Below, piece by piece: positions 43,621-51,696 of a stretch of DNA of 56,635 nucleotides. The notes beneath the pieces were generated by a model. That model worked only from the letters and a program-made list of their open reading frames with translations, searched no databases and was not told where the DNA came from. The stretch spans positions 1-56,635 of the forward strand of contig CAZQIC010000011.1 of assembly GCA_964593555.1 (NCBI GenBank), in the 5' to 3' direction. The DNA comes from CAZQIC01 sp964593555. GTDB lineage: Bacteria; Bacteroidota; Bacteroidia; JAFLBG01. Position 1 is the stretch's first letter; every line of letters starts with the position of its first letter. A program made the position numbers and the translations under genes.

Positions 43621-44868
43621 CTAAATATAGCTTTTAATATAATTATAAACGGTATCGGTTGCACCTTTGTTGTCATTCACGTATTTAGCAGCAATAGTGG
43701 AAGCTTTTTCGTAAGTATTATTGTCATTAAATAATTGTGCCAGTTTCTTGCTTAACTCTTCAGAATTATGAACGCAGAAAGCCCCATTGATCTGGATCAG
43801 ATCCAGCGCTTCCTTGAACTTATTGTAATTTGGTCCGAACAGGACGGGCAATCCAAATGTAGCCGCTTCTAAAATGTTATGTATGCCTTTAGTAAATCCT
43901 CCTCCAATAAATGCAACATGACCGTATTGGTATATAGAGGAAAGCATTCCGATGGTATCTACAATAAGTATATTTTTATCTGAAATATTTTGCTCATCAG
44001 CTTTAGAGAAACGTGTTGGACTAAAATCCTGGAATAATCTTTCTACTTGATTAATATGTGATTCGTGAATTTCATGTGGAACTATAATAACTTTAAACTT
44101 TAAACTTTGAACTTTGAACTCCTGAAGGCTGTGTGCAAGTATTTGTTCGTCTTTTTCCCATGAACTTCCAACTATTAAAAGGTTTGCATCACTTCTAAAT
44201 TTTTCAACCAGGTCAATTTTTTTTGCTTTTGATTTTAATTCATAAACCCTGTCGAATCGAGTGTCGCCTGAAACAGTTGTATTGGTGAAGCCACTTTGTT
44301 CCAACAATTTTTTAGAATTTTCATCCTGTAAAAAAAAATGTGTGAAACAGTTTAAATGCTTTTTAAAAGAAGCTCCATACCACTTGAAAAAATAATGATC
44401 GTTGCGTAGTATGCCGGAAACGAGAAAGGTAGGAGTATCGTTCCTTTTTAATTCGCTTAAATAATTAAACCAAAATTCATACTTGATAAAAAATGCGAGA
44501 TGTGGTTTTGTTATAGATATAAATTTTTTAGCGTTAGCAGGAGTATCAGCAGGCAAATAAAAAATATAATCAGCTCCTTCGTAGTTTTTCCTGATCTCAT
44601 ATCCTGAAGGAGAGAAGAAAGTCAGTAGTATCTTAAGTCTTGAGTCTTGAGTCTTGAGTCTTTCAATCAAAGGTCTTCCCTGCTCAAACTCCCCCAATGA
44701 AGCACAGTGAAACCAGATTATTTTTTCGCCTTGTTTAATTTGTTTTTCAAGCTTTTCGAAAATATTTTTTCTGCCGTCTGTCCAGAATTTTGCTTTAGAG
44801 TTAAAAAGGGAAGCTAGATTTATTAATGCCTTGTAAGCGTAAATAAAACAATTATAAAGAAATCGCAT
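43621..44868 (-). CDS. waaA: 3-deoxy-D-manno-octulosonic acid transferase
   Basis: Adds Kdo to lipid A at the inner membrane. The ATG at 44868 gives 415 aa and begins with the usual membrane anchor (MRFLYNCFIYAYKAL); a start 51 bases earlier would run through the upstream gene. Family motifs: HCASLGEFEQGRPLIE with the catalytic Glu, LLTFFSPSGYE, SGDTRFDRV, VPHEIHESHI and IGGGFTKGIHNILEAA. Two variable loops are encoded by 7-base tandem repeats (44090-44120 and 44631-44658), giving KVQSLKFKV and LKTQDSRLK. The start shares one base with the upstream barrel stop. Confidence 0.92.
   Translation of the reverse strand: MRFLYNCFIYAYKALINLASLFNSKAKFWTDGRKNIFEKLEKQIKQGEKIIWFHCASLGEFEQGRPLIERLKTQDSRLKILLTFFSPSGYEIRKNYEGADYIFYLPADTPANAKKFISITKPHLAFFIKYEFWFNYLSELKRNDTPTFLVSGILRNDHYFFKWYGASFKKHLNCFTHFFLQDENSKKLLEQSGFTNTTVSGDTRFDRVYELKSKAKKIDLVEKFRSDANLLIVGSSWEKDEQILAHSLQEFKVQSLKFKVIIVPHEIHESHINQVERLFQDFSPTRFSKADEQNISDKNILIVDTIGMLSSIYQYGHVAFIGGGFTKGIHNILEAATFGLPVLFGPNYNKFKEALDLIQINGAFCVHNSEELSKKLAQLFNDNNTYEKASTIAAKYVNDNKGATDTVYNYIKSYI
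44090..44120 (+). repeat. Heptanucleotide tandem repeat inside waaA (first tract)
   Basis: Four 7-base units, ACTTTAA twice then ACTTTGA twice, plus three bases. The tract codes in waaA for the FKVQSLKFKV loop before VPHEI. The same unit occurs before ugd at 46879-46899. Confidence 0.85.
44631..44658 (+). repeat. Heptanucleotide tandem repeat inside waaA (second tract)
   Basis: Four 7-base units, TCTTAAG once then TCTTGAG three times. The tract codes in waaA for the LKTQDSRLK loop. The unit differs from the other tract, but the period is the same. Confidence 0.85.
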
Positions 44869-45617
44869 CAGTTGTAATAAAACTTTTGTGGAGTTCTTTT
44901 GTAGAGTGGCAATACCCATCCGGCGCGCACGCCATAAAGAATATCGTTACGTTTCTGGGTGTCTTTTTTTCCCAGGTCAAAATCATACGAGCGGCGACTT
45001 TGTGTCCATGCATTTACAAATTCAAATCCGGCATAAAAATTCACCAACTTATTATTCCCAAAATAGGAGTAGCCCACAAATGCAGATGCGGCAAGCCCGC
45101 TTGTGAGCCTATCATATCCTTTTTTGTATTCATCAGATAGCTGTGGTGATTGATTTCCTATGTCCTCAATTCTGATCTTGTGCTGCAGAAGGCCAATACC
45201 TGCTAATACAAAAAATCCCGAATTGGGGTTTGAGCTCAATAACGGGAATAATTTCCCGAATTTTAATGAAGTATGAAAACCCCTCTCGAACACACGAACT
45301 TCTGCAGGTTCTCCGTTCTTATTTATGATTATGCCTTCTTGCGTAGTAATACTGTCAAAGATCCCATCTTCTTTCAGGTCCTTGCCAAACATATAATACC
45401 AGTCTACTCCATACATCCAGTTTTTTTTATCCTTTATTAAAAATGATAATCCAAAATTGGCATTGTTCCCAAAACGTTTAGCCAGATCACCACCCGGTAT
45501 TTGAAATGAGAACGAAGCCCCGATCATTGGGATGGTTATGCAGGAATCTTTAATACTTACCTGTGCATTTAAGGCAATACCAAAGAATAAAAGAATAGAC
45601 AAAAAGCGGGTTCTCAT
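44868..45617 (-). CDS. Exported outer-membrane barrel-like protein
   Basis: A 249-aa protein with a signal peptide (FLSILLFFGIALNAQ). Strand-like segments (ANFGLSFLIKDKKNWMYGVDWYYMFG, GFFVLAGIGLLQHKIRI, AASAFVGYSYF, YGVRAGWVLPLY) suggest an eight- to twelve-strand barrel. The C-terminus is PQKFYYN. Function unknown. It overlaps waaA by one base (TGATG), so it is co-translated with the Kdo transferase and may belong to lipopolysaccharide or envelope biogenesis. Confidence 0.7.
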   Translation of the reverse strand: MRTRFLSILLFFGIALNAQVSIKDSCITIPMIGASFSFQIPGGDLAKRFGNNANFGLSFLIKDKKNWMYGVDWYYMFGKDLKEDGIFDSITTQEGIIINKNGEPAEVRVFERGFHTSLKFGKLFPLLSSNPNSGFFVLAGIGLLQHKIRIEDIGNQSPQLSDEYKKGYDRLTSGLAASAFVGYSYFGNNKLVNFYAGFEFVNAWTQSRRSYDFDLGKKDTQKRNDILYGVRAGWVLPLYKRTPQKFYYN

Positions 45618-45624
45618 TTAGTCA

Positions 45625-45696
45625 CGAAGATACGTTTTTGGCGTTAAATGCCTTGTCAAGGGAAGTAAGAATTATACTTTTAATTAACTATCTTCG
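45625..45696. promoter_or_regulatory. Divergent TATCTTCG boxes
   Basis: The same 8-base TATCTTCG occurs on the minus strand at 45632-45625 (toward the barrel/waaA pair) and on the plus strand at 45689-45696 (toward the aminotransferase). Each is one base from TAnnTTTG and close to its gene. A -33 partner is unclear for both. Confidence 0.35.
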
Positions 45697-45717
45697 TTGC
45701 TCTATATTGTGTATAAA

Positions 45718-46857
45718 ATGGAAAAAGTAATGCGTAAAATAGAAATGGTTGATCTTAAGGCTCAATATGCCAAGATCAAGCCTGAAGTTGATAAAGGAAT
45801 ACAGCAGGTTATTGATAATGCAACATTTATTAATGGTCCTGATGTCAGATATTTTGCCGATGAATTGGCAGCATATCTTAACGTAAAACATGTTATTCCT
45901 TGTGCTAATGGGACTGATGCGTTGCAAATTGCAATGATGGCTCTTGGCTTAAAGCCGGGAGACGAAGTGATCACTGCAAGTTTTACTTATGTCGCAACTG
46001 CGGAGGTAATAGCATTGCTTGGGTTAAAGCCGGTTTTAGTTGATGTTAATCCGGATACATTCGACATAGACGTGGCTGCAATTGAAAAAGCTGTTACACC
46101 GAAAACAAAAGCGATAGTTCCTGTTCATCTTTTCGGACAATGTTCGGATATGGAATCTATTATGAACATCGCTAAAAAGCATAATCTTTTTGTGATCGAG
46201 GATACTGCGCAGGCAATTGGTGCAGAATATATTTTGACTGATGGCAGTCGTAAAAAAGCCGGTACTATTGGTCATGTGGGCTGTACTTCTTTCTTTCCTT
46301 CGAAAAATTTAGGATGTTATGGGGATGGAGGAGCCATTTATACCAATGATGACGAGTTGGCAAAAAAAATTAAGATGATCGCCATGCACGGCGAATCCTC
46401 TAAATATGTGCATGATGAAGTGGGTGTTAATTCACGTTTAGATTCTATACAGGCTGTTGTATTACGTGCGAAATTAAAACACCTGGATGAGTATGCTGCT
46501 GCAAGAAATAAGGCTGCTGCCCATTATGATAATGCTTTTAAGGGTAGCGGCAAGATCAAAATTCCGGCACGCAACAAAAATTCAACTCATGTGTTTCACC
46601 AATACACATTGCAATTAGTTGGTGCAGATAGAAATCAGTTAAAAGAATTCTTAGCGACCAAAGATATTCCTGCGATGGTTTATTATCCGATTCCACTTCA
46701 TATGCAAAAAGCGTATAAGGATGACAGGTATAAAACAGGCCATTTTCCCGTTACTGAAAAACTTTGCGGTTGTGTGATATCTCTTCCAATGCATACAGAG
46801 TTAGATAATGATATGCTAAAATATATTACCGACTCGGTTCTAGAATTTGTCAAATAA
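45718..46857 (+). CDS. DegT/DnrJ/EryC1 sugar aminotransferase (WbpE/WlbC-like)
   Basis: A PLP aminotransferase of about 379 aa. The PLP Lys is in SFFPSKNLGCYGDGGA, and the N-terminus (MVDLKAQYAKIKPEVDKGIQ) plus EDTAQAIGAEY match enzymes that aminate C3 of UDP-3-keto sugars in mannuronate/QuiNAc-type pathways. Start candidates are ATG 45718 and ATG 45730. A UDP-glucose 6-dehydrogenase gene follows after 52 bases, so both may feed a uronic or aminouronic sugar; the required oxidase and acetyltransferase are not in the window. A third DegT paralogue in the window, distinct from RfbE-like and RfbH. Confidence 0.88.
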   Translation: MEKVMRKIEMVDLKAQYAKIKPEVDKGIQQVIDNATFINGPDVRYFADELAAYLNVKHVIPCANGTDALQIAMMALGLKPGDEVITASFTYVATAEVIALLGLKPVLVDVNPDTFDIDVAAIEKAVTPKTKAIVPVHLFGQCSDMESIMNIAKKHNLFVIEDTAQAIGAEYILTDGSRKKAGTIGHVGCTSFFPSKNLGCYGDGGAIYTNDDELAKKIKMIAMHGESSKYVHDEVGVNSRLDSIQAVVLRAKLKHLDEYAAARNKAAAHYDNAFKGSGKIKIPARNKNSTHVFHQYTLQLVGADRNQLKEFLATKDIPAMVYYPIPLHMQKAYKDDRYKTGHFPVTEKLCGCVISLPMHTELDNDMLKYITDSVLEFVK

Positions 46858-46878
46858 GATTTATAGTTCATTCCGCAG

Positions 46879-46899
46879 CTTTGAACTTTAAACTTTAAA
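46879..46899 (+). repeat. Heptanucleotide tandem repeat before ugd
   Basis: Three units, CTTTGAA once and CTTTAAA twice, in the 51-base gap upstream of ugd. Same period and almost the same unit as the first waaA tract. It ends 9 bases before the ugd ATG and may affect expression if its copy number changes. Confidence 0.8.
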
Positions 46900-46908
46900 C
46901 TTATTAGT

Positions 46909-48222
46909 ATGAATATAGCAGTAGTAGGTACAGGTTATGTTGGTCTTGTTACAGGTACTTGTTTGGCCGAGACAGGAAACAATGTTATTTGTGTTGATAT
47001 CAATGAAGAGAAAATAAAAAAAATGCAGCAAGGGGAAGTTCCCATTTATGAACCCCACCTTGATGTATTGTTTCATCGTAACATTAAAGCCGGTCGTTTA
47101 ACCTTCACAAAAAATTTAGCTGAAGCCGTGGAGAATGCTAAAATTATTTTTTTGGCATTACCAACTCCTCCGGGTGAAGATGGTTCTGCGGATCTGAGTT
47201 ATGTATTGGGAGTTGCGAATGATCTCGGAAGTATAATAAAAGATTATAAAGTTATTGTAGATAAAAGCACAGTTCCTGTCGGTACAGCGGAAAAGGTACA
47301 TGCCGCTGTTGCAAAGAATGCGAAATGTGAATTTGATATTGTTTCTAACCCGGAATTTCTACGTGAAGGATATGCGGTTGATGATTTTATGAAACCGGAT
47401 AGAGTAGTGGTAGGAACAACTTCTGAAAAGGCAAAAAACACAATAGAAGAATTGTATAAACCATTTGTTCGCCAGGGTAACCCGATAATTTTTATGGATG
47501 AAAGATCTGCAGAGTTAACAAAGTACGCAGCGAATTCTTTCTTAGCCACAAAGATCACTTTTATGAATGAGATCGCGAACCTGTGCGAGAAGCTGGGTGC
47601 AGATGTGGATATGGTACGCATTGGTATAGGGTCGGATGACAGGATTGGCAAACGTTTTTTATTCCCAGGCATTGGTTACGGAGGAAGTTGTTTTCCTAAG
47701 GATGTACAGGCGCTTGCAAAATCGGCTGATGAAGTTGGGTACGATTTTAAAATTCTGGATTCGGTAATGGCCATCAATGAAAAACAAAAATTGGTGATTG
47801 TTGATAAAATAAAAAAACATTACAATAATAATCTTACTGGTAAAGTTTTTGCATTGTGGGGTCTTGCGTTTAAACCTGATACCGATGATATACGCGAAGC
47901 TCCTGCATTATACATTATTGAAGAATTACTGAAAGCCGGAGCCGCTGTGGTAACACATGATCCTGAGGCAATGGCCAATGTAAAAAAAATATTGGGAGAT
48001 AAAATAACTTATGCCAATGATCATTATGAGGCGTTGAAAGGCGCAGACGCTCTTGTCATTGCAACAGAATGGGGATTGTTCCGCACACCGGATTTCGGAA
48101 AAATAGTTTCATTGATGAAAAGCAAAACCATTTTTGATGGACGTAATCTTTACGGCATAAAGCAAATGAAAGACCTTGGATTCTACTATGCCAGTATTGG
48201 CAGGGAAACAGTCATTTTTTAA
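46909..48222 (+). CDS. ugd: UDP-glucose 6-dehydrogenase
   Basis: Oxidises UDP-glucose to UDP-glucuronate with two NAD. The 437-aa protein has the N-terminal NAD fold VVGTGYVGLVTG, the conserved LALPTPPGEDGSAD and DKSTVPVGTAEK segments, catalytic Cys261 in YGGSCFPKD, and the C-terminal UDP-binding part with ALWGLAFKPDTDDIREAP. It provides uronic acid for surface polysaccharide. Repeat copy D begins 10 bases after its stop and a strong terminator follows at 48357. Confidence 0.95.
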   Translation: MNIAVVGTGYVGLVTGTCLAETGNNVICVDINEEKIKKMQQGEVPIYEPHLDVLFHRNIKAGRLTFTKNLAEAVENAKIIFLALPTPPGEDGSADLSYVLGVANDLGSIIKDYKVIVDKSTVPVGTAEKVHAAVAKNAKCEFDIVSNPEFLREGYAVDDFMKPDRVVVGTTSEKAKNTIEELYKPFVRQGNPIIFMDERSAELTKYAANSFLATKITFMNEIANLCEKLGADVDMVRIGIGSDDRIGKRFLFPGIGYGGSCFPKDVQALAKSADEVGYDFKILDSVMAINEKQKLVIVDKIKKHYNNNLTGKVFALWGLAFKPDTDDIREAPALYIIEELLKAGAAVVTHDPEAMANVKKILGDKITYANDHYEALKGADALVIATEWGLFRTPDFGKIVSLMKSKTIFDGRNLYGIKQMKDLGFYYASIGRETVIF

Positions 48223-48232
48223 TTAATTGTTA

Positions 48233-48319
48233 ATGAAATAGCCATATACCTTAGGCATATAAACCGAAAATGAATATGTGGCGTATTCCCTGCCCGATGG
48301 CAGGCGGGCATGTGACAAT
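48233..48319 (+). repeat. Structured intergenic repeat, copy D (long form)
   Basis: It begins 10 bases after the ugd stop with ATGAAATAGCCAT (48233-48245). The inner hairpin is ATATACC/GGCATAT (48244-48260) around TTA, with one A-C mismatch. GTGGCGTATTCC follows, then the same 20-base second hairpin as copy A, CTGCCCGATGGCAGGCGGGC (48289-48308), and ATGTGACAAT. Similarity to copy A goes on for about 35 more bases to TACATGTGAAAATACTTGAA. Confidence 0.8.
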
Positions 48320-48356
48320 AAAAAACAAAAACATCTACATGTGAAAATACTTGAAC

Positions 48357-48384
48357 GGCACTATTAGTTAGTGCCTTTTTTTTT
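48357..48384 (+). terminator. Rho-independent terminator downstream of ugd
   Basis: GGCACTA (48357-48363) pairs perfectly with TAGTGCC (48369-48375) around a 5-base loop, followed by nine T (48376-48384). It lies past repeat copy D, so copy D is probably transcribed as part of the ugd 3' end. Confidence 0.85.
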
Positions 48385-48415
48385 GTATTTTGACTTCATA
48401 AAATTATAGCACAGC

Positions 48416-50842
48416 ATGGCAAAAGGAGACGAGACAAAAGCGACAGGCATAAGCGCACTTTCGTTTGATGATTTTAGGAAAATTGTGGTAAATGATTACC
48501 GCATTGCTTTTGAAAGTCGTGAAGCAAGTTTAATGGGACGTAAGGAAGTTCTTACCGGTAAAGCAAAATTCGGGATTTTTGGTGATGGAAAAGAGGTGGC
48601 GCAAGTTGCTATGGCGAAGGCTTTCCGTGAGGGTGATTTTCGTTCGGGATATTATCGTGATCAGACTTTTATGTTTGCCTGCGGAACATTAACAATACAA
48701 CAATGGTTTGCCGGGTTGTATGCACATGCAGATGTGGAGGCAGATCCGTCTTCTGCCGGTCGGCAAATGAACGGACATTTTGCAACGCGTAGCCTCAATG
48801 CGGATGGTACATGGAAAGACCTTACAAAAATTAAAAATTCATCAGCAGATATTTCTCCAACGGGCAGCCAGATGCCGCGCCTGCTGGGTCTTGCGATGGC
48901 TTCAAAATATTTCAGACAAAATACTGAATTACAGCAAGGGGAGTTCCTTAAATTTTCAAGAGGAGGAAATGAGATCGCTTTTGGTACTATTGGTGATGCA
49001 AGTACTTCTGAAGGACATTTCTGGGAATCAATCAATGCCGCGGGGGTAATGCAAATTCCCATGTTAATCTCTGTATGGGATGACGGACACGGAATTTCCG
49101 TTCCTAAAAAATATCAGACTACAAAAGAAAATATTTCTGAGTTATTAAAAGGATTTCAACGTGATGATAAGTTTAACGGCTATGAAATTTTTAGGGTAAA
49201 AGGCTGGGATTATCCCGCGCTTTGTGAAACGTATGAAAAAGCGGCAGCTATTTGTCGTGAGCAGCATATCCCAGTATTGGTGCACGTTGATGAAATGACA
49301 CAGCCGCAGGGCCACAGTACATCCGGCTCTCATGAACGTTATAAATCAGCAGAGCGATTACAATGGGAGCAGGATTTTGATCCTATTCATAAAATGAGAG
49401 AATGGATGATCACTTCTTCTTTATCAACGGCGGAAGAATTAACTATAATAGAAGCAGAAGCAAAACAATCTGTTAAGAATTACCGCAATGCAGCATGGAA
49501 TGGATATCTCGCTCCAATTAAAGAAGAGGTAAAAGAAGTTTGTGTATTACTGGATGCTGTTATTGCTGAAAGTAATAATGACTTAGTGCAGCAGGTAAGA
49601 AATGAGTTGGGTGCATTGAGTGATCCAATTCGTAAAGATGTTTCTTCATCCATTAAACGTGTTCTTCGTCAATTGCGTTTCGAGAATATTTCTTCGAAAC
49701 AAAAATTGGTGGATTGGCTGAATATGTCAAACATAAGTAACTACGATAGGTACAATGCTTATCTGTATAGTCATTCTGCAAAAAATATTTCTACTATCAG
49801 ATCGGTTGCACCTGAATATGCCGAAGATAAAATTGTAGATGGAAGAGAAATACTTAGAGATAATTTTGATGCCATTCTTCAAAAACATCCGGGTGTACTC
49901 ATCTTTGGTGAGGATGCCGGAAAGATAGGTGGTGTTAATCAGGGATTAGAAGGTTTGCAAAAAAAATATGGTGAACATCGTGTCTTTGATACAGGCATTA
50001 GAGAAGCGACAATTATGGGGCAGGCCATAGGCCTTGCTATGAGAGGCTTGCGGCCGATTGCGGAAATACAATACCTGGATTATTTATTGTATGCTATTCA
50101 GATCATGAGTGATGATCTGGCAACTGTGCAGTACAGGACTAAGGGCGGACAAAAATCTCCGGTTATTATTCGCACGCGCGGACATCGTTTTGAAGGTATA
50201 TGGCATTCGGGTTCTCCAATGGGAATGATCATCAATGCCGTGAGAGGGATTCATGTATGTGTTCCAAGAAACATGACGCAGGCTGCAGGATTTTATAATA
50301 CATTATTAGAGGCGGATGAACCTGCATTGGTGATTGAGCCATTGATGTGTTATCGTATGAAAGAAAAAATGCCATCCAATCATGGTGAATACAAATTGAC
50401 ATTGGGTGTTCCACAAATTTTAAAAGAAGGCACAGATGTTACATTAGTGACATATGGTTACTGTTGTTACATCGCGCAGGAAGCTGCAATGCAATTGGCG
50501 GAAGCCGGAATTAGTGTGGAGATAATTGATGTTCAGACATTATTGCCTTTCGATATAAATAATACAATAGTGGAGTCAGTTAAAAAAACTAACCGTGTAT
50601 TATTTGTTGATGAAGATGTACCTGGCGGAGCAAGTGCATTTATGATGCAAAAAGTATTGGAAGAGCAAGGTGCATATAAATACCTTGATGCTGAACCAAA
50701 AACATTGGCAGCAAAGGAACACAGGCCCGCTTATGGTTCTGACGGAAGTTATTTTTCTAAACCGAGTGCTGATGATATTTATGACGCGGTGTATTCTTTT
50801 ATGCATGAGGTTGATCAGGATAAATTTCCAAGAATTTATTAA
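48416..50842 (+). CDS. 2-oxoacid dehydrogenase E1, fused alpha and beta subunits
   Basis: ThDP-dependent decarboxylase of a 2-oxoacid dehydrogenase complex, probably branched-chain or 2-oxoisovalerate type. Residues 1-390 are the alpha part (GDASTSEGHFWESINAAG for ThDP/Mg, DDGHGISVPKKYQT, HGHSTSGSHERY-like loop). Residues 470-808 are the beta part (FGEDAGKIGGVNQGL, GIREATIMGQAIGLA, RGHRFEGIWHSGSPMG). Such fusions are common in Bacteroidota. The E2 and E3 partners are not adjacent. The following murQ start abuts a REP-like sequence that fills the whole 24-base gap. Substrate specificity is uncertain. Confidence 0.88.
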   Translation: MAKGDETKATGISALSFDDFRKIVVNDYRIAFESREASLMGRKEVLTGKAKFGIFGDGKEVAQVAMAKAFREGDFRSGYYRDQTFMFACGTLTIQQWFAGLYAHADVEADPSSAGRQMNGHFATRSLNADGTWKDLTKIKNSSADISPTGSQMPRLLGLAMASKYFRQNTELQQGEFLKFSRGGNEIAFGTIGDASTSEGHFWESINAAGVMQIPMLISVWDDGHGISVPKKYQTTKENISELLKGFQRDDKFNGYEIFRVKGWDYPALCETYEKAAAICREQHIPVLVHVDEMTQPQGHSTSGSHERYKSAERLQWEQDFDPIHKMREWMITSSLSTAEELTIIEAEAKQSVKNYRNAAWNGYLAPIKEEVKEVCVLLDAVIAESNNDLVQQVRNELGALSDPIRKDVSSSIKRVLRQLRFENISSKQKLVDWLNMSNISNYDRYNAYLYSHSAKNISTIRSVAPEYAEDKIVDGREILRDNFDAILQKHPGVLIFGEDAGKIGGVNQGLEGLQKKYGEHRVFDTGIREATIMGQAIGLAMRGLRPIAEIQYLDYLLYAIQIMSDDLATVQYRTKGGQKSPVIIRTRGHRFEGIWHSGSPMGMIINAVRGIHVCVPRNMTQAAGFYNTLLEADEPALVIEPLMCYRMKEKMPSNHGEYKLTLGVPQILKEGTDVTLVTYGYCCYIAQEAAMQLAEAGISVEIIDVQTLLPFDINNTIVESVKKTNRVLFVDEDVPGGASAFMMQKVLEEQGAYKYLDAEPKTLAAKEHRPAYGSDGSYFSKPSADDIYDAVYSFMHEVDQDKFPRIY

Positions 50843-50846
50843 GTTC

Positions 50847-50866
50847 TCGACAAGCTCGAACTGACA
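50847..50866. repeat. REP-like short repeat between E1 and murQ
   Basis: TCGACAAGCTCGAACTGACA ends at the base before the murQ ATG. TCGA/TCGA arms can form a small hairpin. It matches 15 of 20 positions with 54308-54327, so it is one of a dispersed class. Confidence 0.6.
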
Positions 50867-51676
50867 ATGAAAAAAATTACTGAATCGGATTCAAAGTATA
50901 GTCATTTGGAAAAAATGACCGTTAAAAAATTATTGACGAATATCAATAAGGAAGACCACTCTGTTCCAAAGACAATAAAAAAAGTAATTCCTTCCATAGA
51001 AAAACTGGTGAATGTTATCGTTTCCAAGATGAAAATCGGCGGTCGACTTTTTTATATGGGTGCAGGCACAAGTGGAAGACTTGGAGTTGTTGATGCTTCT
51101 GAATGTCCACCTACATATGGTGTTTCGCAGGGTTTGGTTATTGGATTAATTGCCGGCGGTGATAAAGCTATTCGTAAAGCAGTTGAGTTTGCAGAAGATG
51201 ATACCGAACAAGGATGGAAAGATCTGAAGGCAAATAAAATAAATTCAAAAGATGTAGTTATTGGAATAGCCGCATCAGGTACAACGCCCTATGTTATTGG
51301 GGTCTTAAAGCAATGCAATAAAAATAAAATTGTTACGGCTTGTATTACCTGTAATCCGGGTAGTCCGGTTGCGATTGAGGCTAAATATCCCATTGAAGTT
51401 GTTGTTGGTCCTGAATTTGTTACCGGAAGTACAAGAATGAAAGCGGGTACTGCGCAAAAATTAGTGCTCAATATGATCTCTACTGCCGTAATGATAAAAT
51501 TAGGGAAAGTAAAAGGTAATAAAATGGTCGATATGCAGTTAAGTAATAATAAGCTGGTCGACAGAGGAACGAAAATGATCATGAACGAGATTAAAGTAGA
51601 TTACCAAGAAGCACAAAAATTACTTTTAAAATACGGCAGCGTGAGGAAAGCCGTTGATGCAACAAAAGCCAAATAG
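50867..51676 (+). CDS. murQ: N-acetylmuramic acid 6-phosphate etherase
   Basis: Cleaves the lactyl ether of MurNAc 6-phosphate to GlcNAc 6-phosphate and lactate in peptidoglycan recycling. The 269-aa SIS-domain protein has MGAGTSGRLGVVDASECPPTYG with catalytic Glu79, AGGDKAIRKAVE, IAASGTTPYVIG and EFVTGSTRMKAGTAQK. It is about 30 residues shorter than the Escherichia enzyme, at the C-terminal helical part. Kinase (amgK/anmK) and permease partners are not nearby. Probably in one transcript with the E1 gene and the following hypothetical gene (20-base gap). Confidence 0.93.
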   Translation: MKKITESDSKYSHLEKMTVKKLLTNINKEDHSVPKTIKKVIPSIEKLVNVIVSKMKIGGRLFYMGAGTSGRLGVVDASECPPTYGVSQGLVIGLIAGGDKAIRKAVEFAEDDTEQGWKDLKANKINSKDVVIGIAASGTTPYVIGVLKQCNKNKIVTACITCNPGSPVAIEAKYPIEVVVGPEFVTGSTRMKAGTAQKLVLNMISTAVMIKLGKVKGNKMVDMQLSNNKLVDRGTKMIMNEIKVDYQEAQKLLLKYGSVRKAVDATKAK

Positions 51677-51696
51677 CAAACAACGTTCATTTTTAA

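Noticed and set aside
44869..44919. Longer waaA start at 44919
   Set aside because: It lies inside the upstream barrel gene; the ATG at 44868 overlaps that gene's stop by one base and gives the normal membrane anchor.
1648..48319. CRISPR array made of the four intergenic repeats
   Set aside because: Copies are 5-23 kb apart, vary in sequence and have no spacers or cas genes.
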